Shown: piece by piece, positions 46,261-54,451 of the stretch
How positions within the stretch are numbered: the first letter of the stretch is position 1
Layout: each line of letters opens with the position of its first letter
DNA from: Lacisediminihabitans sp040549465
Lineage (GTDB): Bacteria > Actinomycetota > Actinomycetes > Actinomycetales > Microbacteriaceae
NCBI RefSeq assembly: GCF_040549465.1
Contig: NZ_JBEPTL010000001.1
Coordinates: 186,001-250,000, forward strand
DNA: 64,000 bases
Direction of reading: 5' to 3'
Program-made: the position numbers and the translations under genes
Notes under the pieces: model-generated
Databases searched by the model: none
What the model was told of the DNA's origin: nothing
The model's input: the letters and a program-made list of their open reading frames with translations, nothing else

Positions 46261-47841
46261 GTGGACGCGCTCGACCCGCTCCTGATTGCACGCTGGCAGT
46301 TCGGAATCACCACGGTCTACCACTTCTGGATGGTGCCGCTCACCCTGGGTCTTGGCCCGATCGTCGCCGTCATGCAGATGATGTGGCATCGCACCGGCAA
46401 TGAGCGTTACTACCGCATGGTGAAGTTCTGGGGAAAGCTCTACCTGATCAACTTCATCATGGGCGTGGCCACCGGTCTCGTGCAGGAGTTCCAATTCGGT
46501 CTGGCCTGGAGTGAATACTCCCGGTTCGTCGGTGACGTCTTCGGGGCTCCGCTGGCGATGGAGGCGCTGCTCGCCTTCTTCGTCGAATCCACCTTCCTCG
46601 GGCTCTGGATCTTCGGCTGGAACAAGCTGCCCAAAGCCATCCACCTCGCCTGCCTGTGGATAGCGGTGGCCGGGTCAGTGGTGTCGGCCTATTTCATCAT
46701 CGTCGCGAATTCGTGGATGCAGCATCCGGTGGGCGTCGACCTCGTCAACGGGCGGCCGGTGATGGCTGACGTCGTCGCCGTTTTCACCAATAACACAGCG
46801 ATCTCGGCGTTCACCCACGCGATCTTCGGATCCTTAGGGGTCGGTGGCGCCTTCCTGCTCGGCATCGCCTGGTACCAGCTCTGGCAGCGCCGCCGCGACG
46901 GCATCGACGCTGTAGGGCCCGACAAGCGGGTGATCGTGGGCGAAGCCTCTGGCATTCCCGGTCGCGACAAGGCTGACCACGGTGTCTGGCTGATGTCGCT
47001 GCGCATCGGAGCCGTCGTGGCCATGGTGGCTTTCGCCGGTGTCGCGATCAGCGGTGATGCGCAGGGCAAACTCATGTTCGAGCAGCAGCCGCTCAAGATG
47101 GCCGCGGCTGAGGGCGCATGCCACAACGGCACCAGTTTCTCCGTGCTCTCCGTCGGCAAGCTCGGCTCCAAAAACTGTGATGACGTCACCCCGGTCATCG
47201 AGATCCCCGGGCTGCTGTCATTCCTGGCGCATGGCGACTTCACGACCGACATCCAGGGCATCAACCAGCTGATCCCGCAGTACCAGGAGAAATACGGCAC
47301 CACGCTTCCCGACGACCCGAAGTACGGGGCCCGCGCAGGCGAGACCATCGACTACCTGCCCGTGATGGAAGTGACGTACTGGGGTTTCCGGCTGATGATC
47401 GGTTTCGGTGGCGTCGCCGCATTCGCCGCCTTCGTGGCGCTCTGGCTGACCAGACGCGGAACCGTACCGCGCCCGCGCTGGCTCATGCAGCTTGCCGTGG
47501 TGGGCATCCTCGCCCCATTCGCGGCGAACTCCGCGGGCTGGATCTTCACCGAAATGGGGCGGCAACCCTTCGTCGTGGCACCGAATCCGAGCGGGGTCGA
47601 TGGTGTCTTCATGTTCACTGCGGCAGCCGTCTCACCCGGGGTGAGTTTCGGCGAGATTCTGTTCTCGGTCGTGAGCCTCACCCTCATCTACGCGGTACTG
47701 ATGGTCTTCGAACTGCGGCTCCTGGTGCGCTACGTGCGCGGAGGAGTTGCCAGTGCCATCCCCGAACTCGACAAGCGCGACCATCCGGACGAGTCGGATG
47801 ACGGACCACGCCCCGACGACGTGCTCGCCTTCGCCTACTGA
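46261..47841 (+). CDS. cydA: Cytochrome bd ubiquinol/menaquinol oxidase subunit I
   Basis: Predicted 526-residue haem-bearing subunit of the bd terminal oxidase, which reduces oxygen with quinol at high affinity. About nine membrane helices. Haem ligands fit H21 (VYHFWMVP), the histidine in ISAFTHAIFG and the methionine in GFRLMIGFG; the quinol-site motif GRQPF is present, with a short Q-loop as in Gram-positive bacteria. GTG start with GGAGA six bases upstream, directly behind three BlaI-type dyads. Confidence 0.97.
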   Translation: MDALDPLLIARWQFGITTVYHFWMVPLTLGLGPIVAVMQMMWHRTGNERYYRMVKFWGKLYLINFIMGVATGLVQEFQFGLAWSEYSRFVGDVFGAPLAMEALLAFFVESTFLGLWIFGWNKLPKAIHLACLWIAVAGSVVSAYFIIVANSWMQHPVGVDLVNGRPVMADVVAVFTNNTAISAFTHAIFGSLGVGGAFLLGIAWYQLWQRRRDGIDAVGPDKRVIVGEASGIPGRDKADHGVWLMSLRIGAVVAMVAFAGVAISGDAQGKLMFEQQPLKMAAAEGACHNGTSFSVLSVGKLGSKNCDDVTPVIEIPGLLSFLAHGDFTTDIQGINQLIPQYQEKYGTTLPDDPKYGARAGETIDYLPVMEVTYWGFRLMIGFGGVAAFAAFVALWLTRRGTVPRPRWLMQLAVVGILAPFAANSAGWIFTEMGRQPFVVAPNPSGVDGVFMFTAAAVSPGVSFGEILFSVVSLTLIYAVLMVFELRLLVRYVRGGVASAIPELDKRDHPDESDDGPRPDDVLAFAY

Positions 47842-47854
47842 AACCGAGGTATCG

Positions 47855-48889
47855 ATGATGGATCTTCTTCCCACTCTCTGGTTCGCGATCATCGCCGTGC
47901 TCTGGACCGGCTACCTCTTCCTGGAGGGATTCGACCTCGGCGTCGGCATGCACCTACTGTTCTCAACACGCAATGAGAACCAGCGGCGCGTGATGCTCAA
48001 CGCGATCGGCCCGGTCTGGGACGGTAACGAGGTCTGGCTGGTGACCGCAGCTGGCGCGACCTTCGCGGCCTTCCCGATCTGGTACGCCTCGCTTTTCTCG
48101 GCGCTGTACCTGCCCCTGATATTCGTACTGCTCGGACTGATCTTTCGCGCCGTCGCCATCGAGTACCGCGGCAAGGGCAAGTCGATGAGGTGGGCACGCG
48201 GCTGGGATATCGCACTGGGTCTCGGCTCGCTGGTGACCGCCTTTGGCATCGGTGCCGCCCTTGCCCTGACCACGACGGGGCTGCCGATCAACGCGAACGG
48301 TGACAGGGTGGGCGGAGCATTCGCCTGGTTCAGTGGTTACGCCCTTATCGGCGGCCTCGCGGTCGTCGGATTCGCGCTCGTTCACGCAGCCGCCTTCCTG
48401 GCTCTGAAAACGGATGGCGACGTACGTCACGCAGCTAACGCTTTCGCCCGCCGTGTGGCTCCGATCGCACTGCTGCCGCTTCTGATCTGGATGGTCTCGC
48501 TCCAGGTGACACGCGGCACCGCTCTCACCTGGACCATCGCGGTCGTGGCAGTCGTGGCAGCCGTCTGGGCCTCGATCGCCAACCGCAATCGCCAGGAGGG
48601 CTGGTCATTCATCGGTTTCGGGGTCTTCCTCGCCGCCAGCATCGCATCCATCTTCATCGCGAGCTACCCAGTGGTGCTGCCGTCGACCATCGATCACGCC
48701 TTCGATCTGACAGTCTCGAACGCGTCCTCGTCGCCCTACACCCTCGGGGTGATGTCGGTCGTGGCCTGTTTCGGCATCCCCCTGGTACTCGCGTACCAGG
48801 GCTGGACCTATTGGGTCTTCCGCAAACGGGTCAGCGGCAGCCACATTCCGGAAGCACGCCCGGTTGAGCCCGCGGTGCGCCGATCATGA
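47855..48889 (+). CDS. cydB: Cytochrome bd oxidase subunit II
   Basis: Predicted 344-residue membrane subunit of cytochrome bd with about eight to nine helices. Landmarks are LWFAIIAVLWTGYLFLEGFDLGVGM at the start, GPVWDGNEVWLVTAAGATFAAFP and FRAVAIEYRGK. Two ATGs stand next to each other (47855 and 47858); GAGG precedes them. It follows cydA after 13 bases and its TGA overlaps the cydDC ATG by four bases. Confidence 0.96.
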   Translation: MMDLLPTLWFAIIAVLWTGYLFLEGFDLGVGMHLLFSTRNENQRRVMLNAIGPVWDGNEVWLVTAAGATFAAFPIWYASLFSALYLPLIFVLLGLIFRAVAIEYRGKGKSMRWARGWDIALGLGSLVTAFGIGAALALTTTGLPINANGDRVGGAFAWFSGYALIGGLAVVGFALVHAAAFLALKTDGDVRHAANAFARRVAPIALLPLLIWMVSLQVTRGTALTWTIAVVAVVAAVWASIANRNRQEGWSFIGFGVFLAASIASIFIASYPVVLPSTIDHAFDLTVSNASSSPYTLGVMSVVACFGIPLVLAYQGWTYWVFRKRVSGSHIPEARPVEPAVRRS

Positions 48890-51800
48890 GTACGTCCCCT
48901 GTCGCAGGTATCTCCGTCATGGAGCGGCCGACCCTCTATCTGCTTGGGCTCCTGAGCGGGCTGAAAGCCGTGGCCATCATCGGCCTGGCCACCGCGCTGT
49001 CGACGGGGATCGTGACAGTTATCGATGGACATGGTGATCTGCTGCCCATCGTGGGCATCGGCGTTGGCTCGGGGATGCTGCGGTCGCTGGTGACCTGGGG
49101 TCATCGTGTCGTAGCGACGAGAGCACTTCTCGGCAGCAAAGAACGGCTGCGCGCTGAGCTGGCCGAACGCGTCGTGGAGAACGGCGTGCAGCCGGGTTCG
49201 GTGGCGACCCTGGCCACCCAGGGGCTCGACGAACTCGACAAGTACTTCACCGTCTTCCTCCCCGCGCTTGTCACGGCCGGTACCGTGCCGCTCCTCGTCG
49301 GCGCCCGCATCCTGTTCGCCGACTGGGTGAGCGCGCTGATCATCGTGCTGACGGTACCGCTGATCCCCGTCTTCATGGCCCTGATCGGTCTGCACACCCA
49401 GGAACGCGTTGCCGAAGCGACGACTGCCCTCAATCGGCTCTCCGATCATCTCGTCGAACTGGCGCGAGGGCTGCCGGTACTGGTCGGCCTGGGCCGAGCC
49501 ACAGAGCAGGTGACTGCGCTCCGTAAGATCTCGGAGAGCCACCGGATGAAGACAATCCAGACTCTGCGCACGGCGTTCCTCTCCGCGCTCGCCCTGGAAC
49601 TCATCGCCACCATCTCCGTCGCGGTCGTCGCGGTCTTCATCGGTGTCCGACTCGTCGCGGGGGACCTCTCACTCGAGGTGGGGCTGCTCGTGCTCATCCT
49701 CGCGCCCGAGTGCATGACGCCCTTCCGGGAGATCGGCACAGCCTTCCATGCCTCACAAAACGGCAAAGAGGCGATTGCGCGCACCCGAGCCATTCTCGAC
49801 GCGGCTCGACCAGCCAGCATCGTCGAAGCCGGTATCGGTCCTGTGACGGTGGTCGGCCTGAGCGTCCGGTACACCGATAGGAGTGCGAACAGCCTGAGCT
49901 GCCTCGGTTTCCAGGCCCTACCTGGGGAGATCACAGTGCTCGATGGGCGCAGCGGCACCGGAAAATCCACGGTCTTCCGGGTACTGGCCGGGCGGCTGGT
50001 CACCGGCGAGGGCGTCACCGTCGACGGGCGGGTGAGCGGAATCGAGAGCGGGCGGATGGCGTGGCTGCCTCAGCATCCGCACACCGTGGCCGATACGGTG
50101 CTCGACGAGCTGCTGCTCTACGGCGCTGACAACTCAGCTGCGGACAACTCGGCTGCCGCCGACTCCGCTGCCCTGGCGCTGGACGTCCTCGAACGTCTCG
50201 GACTCGCGCACCTCGCGGATGTTTCACCCAGCCTGGTCAGTCCAGGCGAGCTTCGACGGCTGGCCTTCGGCCGCGTGCTCATGCGCGTCGCGGACGGTGC
50301 CAATGTCGTCCTCCTCGACGAGCCAACCTCGCAGTTGGACCGGGGAAGCGCCCGCGCGGTGATCGACGAGATGGTGGCGATGAAACCCTGGGTCGCCGTG
50401 ATCGTCGCCTCGCACGACCCAGCGGTGCGAGCGTTGGCGGACCGGCGAGTGATCCTGTCGAAGGTTCGCACCGAATCTCCGATATCGGTGGCGCACCCCT
50501 CAGCGATGCCGTCGCGCGCGCGACGGTCCCCGGCGAACGTCGGCGGCTCGCGTCCCCTTCGGGAACTGGCGGTATTCCTCCGCCCGGTCGCTGGTCGGCT
50601 CATCGGAACCATCGTCCTCGGTACCCTGGCGGCGCTGTTCGCACTGGCGCTCATCGCGCTGTCCGGCTGGCTCATCGTACGGGCGAGCGAACATCCACCG
50701 ATCATGTACCTGCTCGTCGCCATCGTCGGGGTGCGGTTCTTTGGCATCGGAAGGGCGGTTCTGCGCTACTCGGAACGGCTGCTCGGTCACAGCGCAGTTT
50801 TCAGGGCGCTCACCGAACTGCGGATGCGGCTCTGGTCGAGCCTGGCGACCAAGGGTTTTGCACGCCGCGACCTCCTCACCGGTGGCAGCACGCTCGACCG
50901 CCTGGTGCGCGATGTCGACCAGGTTCGAGACCTGGCGATCCGCGTGGTGCTACCACTCTCCGTCGGCGTGACGACCCTCGTCGTCACGATCGCAGCCCTG
51001 GGATCCCTCGCTCCGGCCGCGCTCCCTCTGCTGGTCATCCTCGGAGTCGCCGCAGGAGTCGTTGCTCCGCTGGCGGCGCTCTGGGCCGATCGTCGCGCCT
51101 CACGTGGCCAGCAGTTCCTCAAATCGACAGTTCTCCGACGGTTCGCCGCAATGCTCGGTGCCGCCGACGAACTGCGTGCAAACGGCGTCGACGGGCGCAT
51201 CCGCCGTGAACTTGGCGACCTTGATCGCGCCGCCGGAGTTTCGGCTAAGCGGAGCGCGAGTGCCCTGGGGCTGGGAGGTGCGATCGTGGTCGCCGTCTGT
51301 GCTCTCAGCGCGATTCTCATGCTGCCGCTGCTTGCTTCCGCAGGGAACATCGCCCCCGGACTCGTCGCCGTCCTCGCTCTTGTGCCACTCGGCCTCATCG
51401 ATCCGCTGATGGACTTCGTGGGCGCTGTGCAGCTCGCGCCTGCGCTGCGCGAAGTTCTCACGCGAGTGTCGCGGACCACGGCGGTGGACGGGACAGAGCC
51501 TCGACCCGCGTTCCCCGAGCAGTCCATCGAACGGCTCGGCTTGGAAGGACTCGCCGCACGATGGACGCCGTCAGGTGAACCGGTATTCGAGGCCGTGAAC
51601 GCGGTGGTACAGCGCGGCGAATGGCTGATCGTGACCGGACCCTCTGGTTCTGGTAAGTCGACCATGCTCGCTCTTCTTCTCGGTCGGCTCGATCCAATGG
51701 CTGGCCACTACCTCGTCAACGGTCAGGACACCGCAGGCCTCGACCTCAGTTCGTCGGCACGGCGATTCGGCTGGTGCCCGCAGGAGGGCCATCTCTTCGA

Positions 51801-52233
51801 CTCGACGATGCGTGCCAACCTCCTTCTCGCGCGCTCCAGGGCCGAAGCACCGGATGACGCGGAAATGACGGCGGTGCTCGAACAGGTAGGCCTCGGTGCG
51901 CTTCTCGACCGACTACCGGCCGGACTCGACACGCTCGTCGGCGCCGAAGCCGGGCACCTCTCCGGCGGCGAACGGCAGCGCGTTGCCGTCGCCCGCACGC
52001 TGCTTACCGGGGCGGACGTCATCCTCATCGACGAACCGACAGCGCACCTGGACGAGGAGTCGGCTGCGTCCCTCATGACCGACCTGCGGATCGCCCTCGC
52101 AGACCGGATAACGGTGCTTGTGACCCACAGTCAGCACGGCCTTCGCCCTGACGACATCCGGATCGATCTCGGCGGCGCATGGCAGGTTATGCCGATGGCA
52201 CAATCCGGGCTCGTTGTCAGTGGTGCTGCCTAA
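48886..52233 (+). CDS. cydDC: Fused CydD-CydC thiol reductant ABC exporter
   Basis: Predicted 1115-residue single-chain version of the CydDC transporter, which exports glutathione or cysteine-type thiols and is needed to assemble cytochrome bd. Each half has six membrane helices and an ATPase. First ATPase: Walker A GRSGTGKST (354-362), weak signature LVSPGELRR, Walker B VVLLDEPTSQLD. Second: Walker A GPSGSGKST (918-926), canonical LSGGERQR and ILIDEPTAHLD. A DNSAADNSAAADSAA repeat begins at D415. Fused forms are known in Streptomyces. Coupled to cydB. Confidence 0.95.
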   Translation: MSTSPVAGISVMERPTLYLLGLLSGLKAVAIIGLATALSTGIVTVIDGHGDLLPIVGIGVGSGMLRSLVTWGHRVVATRALLGSKERLRAELAERVVENGVQPGSVATLATQGLDELDKYFTVFLPALVTAGTVPLLVGARILFADWVSALIIVLTVPLIPVFMALIGLHTQERVAEATTALNRLSDHLVELARGLPVLVGLGRATEQVTALRKISESHRMKTIQTLRTAFLSALALELIATISVAVVAVFIGVRLVAGDLSLEVGLLVLILAPECMTPFREIGTAFHASQNGKEAIARTRAILDAARPASIVEAGIGPVTVVGLSVRYTDRSANSLSCLGFQALPGEITVLDGRSGTGKSTVFRVLAGRLVTGEGVTVDGRVSGIESGRMAWLPQHPHTVADTVLDELLLYGADNSAADNSAAADSAALALDVLERLGLAHLADVSPSLVSPGELRRLAFGRVLMRVADGANVVLLDEPTSQLDRGSARAVIDEMVAMKPWVAVIVASHDPAVRALADRRVILSKVRTESPISVAHPSAMPSRARRSPANVGGSRPLRELAVFLRPVAGRLIGTIVLGTLAALFALALIALSGWLIVRASEHPPIMYLLVAIVGVRFFGIGRAVLRYSERLLGHSAVFRALTELRMRLWSSLATKGFARRDLLTGGSTLDRLVRDVDQVRDLAIRVVLPLSVGVTTLVVTIAALGSLAPAALPLLVILGVAAGVVAPLAALWADRRASRGQQFLKSTVLRRFAAMLGAADELRANGVDGRIRRELGDLDRAAGVSAKRSASALGLGGAIVVAVCALSAILMLPLLASAGNIAPGLVAVLALVPLGLIDPLMDFVGAVQLAPALREVLTRVSRTTAVDGTEPRPAFPEQSIERLGLEGLAARWTPSGEPVFEAVNAVVQRGEWLIVTGPSGSGKSTMLALLLGRLDPMAGHYLVNGQDTAGLDLSSSARRFGWCPQEGHLFDSTMRANLLLARSRAEAPDDAEMTAVLEQVGLGALLDRLPAGLDTLVGAEAGHLSGGERQRVAVARTLLTGADVILIDEPTAHLDEESAASLMTDLRIALADRITVLVTHSQHGLRPDDIRIDLGGAWQVMPMAQSGLVVSGAA

Positions 52234-52242
52234 GCTTGGAGG
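52231..52242 (+). promoter_or_regulatory. -10 element for leaderless uvrB transcript
   Basis: TAAGCT at 52231-52236 ends six bases before the ATG at 52243 and overlaps the cydDC stop. A GGAGG is present but touches the ATG, too close to serve as a ribosome site. Confidence 0.5.
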
Positions 52243-54324
52243 ATGGAACCGACACGCTCTGTGCGCCCTTTCGAGGTCATCAGCGAGTACACACCGAGTG
52301 GTGATCAGCCCGCCGCGATCGCCGAGTTGACGGCACGCATCAATGCCGGTGAGACAGATGTCGTACTGCTCGGCGCTACCGGTACCGGCAAGTCCGCGAC
52401 GACCGCATGGCTGATCGAGCAGGTGCAGCGTCCGACGCTGGTGCTCGCGCACAACAAGACGCTCGCAGCCCAACTCGCCAACGAGTTCCGCGAGTTGATG
52501 CCGAACAACGCCGTCGAGTACTTCGTCTCCTACTACGACTACTACCAGCCTGAGGCCTACGTTCCGCAGACCGATACCTTCATCGAGAAGGACTCGTCGA
52601 TCAACTCCGAGGTCGAGCGTCTGCGGCACTCCACCACCAACTCATTGCTGAGCCGGCGCGACGTGATCGTGGTGTCGACGGTGTCTTGCATCTACGGTCT
52701 CGGCAGTTCAGAGGAATACCTCGATGCCATGATCGCTCTCCAGGTCGGTATGAAGATCAATCGCGAGACGCTGATCCGCAAGTTCGTCTCGATGCAGTAT
52801 CAGCGCAACGACGTGGATTTCTCGCGCGGAAACTTCCGCGTGCGGGGCGACACCATCGAGATCATTCCGATGTACGAAGAGCTAGCCATTCGCATCGAGA
52901 TGTTCGGTGACGAGATCGAGGGCCTGTACAGCTTGCACCCGCTCACCGGTGACGTTGTCAAGAAGATGGATTCCGTATCGGTCTTCCCCGGCTCGCACTA
53001 CGTCGCGGGCACCGAACGCATGCAGGCCGCCATTAAAACCATCAAGGTGGAGCTTGCTGAGCGGCTCGAGCAGCTCGAGCGCGAAGGCAAGCTGCTTGAA
53101 GCCCAGCGCCTGCGCATGCGCACCACCTTTGACCTCGAGATGATGGAGCAGATCGGATTCTGTAGTGGCATCGAGAACTACTCGCGGCATATCGACCAGC
53201 GCCAGGCGGGGGAAGCTCCGCACTGCCTGATCGACTACTTCCCCGATGACTTCCTCGTCGTGATCGACGAATCGCACGTCACGGTGCCGCAGATCGGTGC
53301 CATGTACGAGGGCGACTCGTCGCGCAAGCGCACCCTGGTGGAACACGGGTTCCGGCTGCCGAGCGCCCTCGACAATCGTCCGCTCAAGTGGAACGAGTTC
53401 CTCGACCGTGTGGGCCAGAAGGTCTACCTGTCGGCTACGCCAGGCAAATACGAGATGGGCATCACCGACAGCGTGGTCGAACAGATCATCCGCCCGACCG
53501 GCCTGATCGACCCGGAGATCGTCGTCAAGCCGTCCAAAGGACAGATCGACGACCTCCTCGAGGAGATCCGCAAGCGCGTGGCGATCAACGAACGCGTGCT
53601 GGTGACCACTCTCACGAAGAAGATGGCGGAGGAGCTCACCGAATTCCTCGGCGAGGCCGGCGTTCGCGTGAGATATCTGCACTCCGACGTCGACACCCTG
53701 AGGCGGGTCGAACTGCTCACCGAGCTGCGGCAGGGCGTCTACGACGTGCTGGTGGGCATCAACCTGTTGCGCGAAGGCCTCGACCTGCCTGAGGTGTCAC
53801 TCGTCGCGATCCTGGATGCCGATAAGGAAGGCTTCCTGCGCTCGTCAACATCTCTCATCCAGACCATCGGTCGTGCCGCACGAAATGTCTCGGGCGCGGT
53901 GCACATGTACGCCGATGTCATGACCGATTCGATGAAACAGGCGATCGGCGAAACCACCAGGCGACGCGCGAAGCAGGTGGCCTACAACCTGGAGCGAGGT
54001 GTCGATCCGCAGCCGCTGCGGAAGAAGATCGCCGATATCACCGACCAGCTCAACCGTGAGGATGCCGATACCGCGGCGCTGCTTGGTTCTCTTAACGGTG
54101 GCCGCGAAGGTCGTAAACGATCGCCAACACCGAACCTCAAGCAACACGGCGGCCTCGCGGCTAGCGGTGCGAACGACTTGGAGACGATCATCCGCGACCT
54201 GAACGACCAGATGCTGCAGGCTGCCGGCGAATTGAAGTTCGAGCTGGCCGGGCGCCTGCGCGACGAGGTCGCCGACCTCAAGAAGGAACTGCGGCAGATG
54301 GAAGCGGCCGGCCACCTCAGCTGA
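52243..54324 (+). CDS. uvrB: Excinuclease ABC subunit B
   Basis: Predicted 693-residue UvrB, the damage-checking helicase-like core of nucleotide excision repair. Walker A is LGATGTGKSATTAWLI near residue 45, the damage-probing hairpin YYDYYQPEAYVP follows, then DESHVTVPQIG, and helicase motif VI TIGRAARN. The C-terminal UVR domain that binds UvrC lies in the last 40 residues (LNDQMLQAAGELKFELAGRL). It ends with 127 bases before uvrA. Confidence 0.98.
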   Translation: MEPTRSVRPFEVISEYTPSGDQPAAIAELTARINAGETDVVLLGATGTGKSATTAWLIEQVQRPTLVLAHNKTLAAQLANEFRELMPNNAVEYFVSYYDYYQPEAYVPQTDTFIEKDSSINSEVERLRHSTTNSLLSRRDVIVVSTVSCIYGLGSSEEYLDAMIALQVGMKINRETLIRKFVSMQYQRNDVDFSRGNFRVRGDTIEIIPMYEELAIRIEMFGDEIEGLYSLHPLTGDVVKKMDSVSVFPGSHYVAGTERMQAAIKTIKVELAERLEQLEREGKLLEAQRLRMRTTFDLEMMEQIGFCSGIENYSRHIDQRQAGEAPHCLIDYFPDDFLVVIDESHVTVPQIGAMYEGDSSRKRTLVEHGFRLPSALDNRPLKWNEFLDRVGQKVYLSATPGKYEMGITDSVVEQIIRPTGLIDPEIVVKPSKGQIDDLLEEIRKRVAINERVLVTTLTKKMAEELTEFLGEAGVRVRYLHSDVDTLRRVELLTELRQGVYDVLVGINLLREGLDLPEVSLVAILDADKEGFLRSSTSLIQTIGRAARNVSGAVHMYADVMTDSMKQAIGETTRRRAKQVAYNLERGVDPQPLRKKIADITDQLNREDADTAALLGSLNGGREGRKRSPTPNLKQHGGLAASGANDLETIIRDLNDQMLQAAGELKFELAGRLRDEVADLKKELRQMEAAGHLS

Positions 54325-54383
54325 TCGAGAGCTCCGATGCCGCGTGATCGTGCAAATGCCATGCCAGGCCTTGGCCGCTCTCG

Positions 54384-54405
54384 CTTCGTCGTTCGCTCAG
54401 GGCAT
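54384..54405. repeat. Possible degenerate copy of the REP-like repeat
   Basis: CTTCGTCGTTCGCTCAGGGC in the uvrB-uvrA gap shares CTTCG and GCTCAGGGCA with the element inside uvrC, but the middle does not match. This may be chance. Confidence 0.25.
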
Positions 54406-54439
54406 CGGCTGCGGAACCGAGAGTGTCGGTGGCACTGCG

Positions 54440-54451
54440 TAGACTTCTGGA
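54440..54451 (+). promoter_or_regulatory. -10 element for leaderless uvrA transcript
   Basis: TAGACT at 54440-54445 ends six bases before the GTG at 54452. No LexA-type box is recognised in the 127-base gap. Confidence 0.5.

Noticed and set aside
43989..52233. Genomic island or prophage at the toxin-cyd region
   Set aside because: No integrase, att repeats, tRNA junction or clear composition change is seen; only the small toxin-antitoxin pair looks acquired.
54325..54451. LexA/SOS box before uvrA
   Set aside because: No GAAC-N4-GTTC-type or related dyad was found in the gap.
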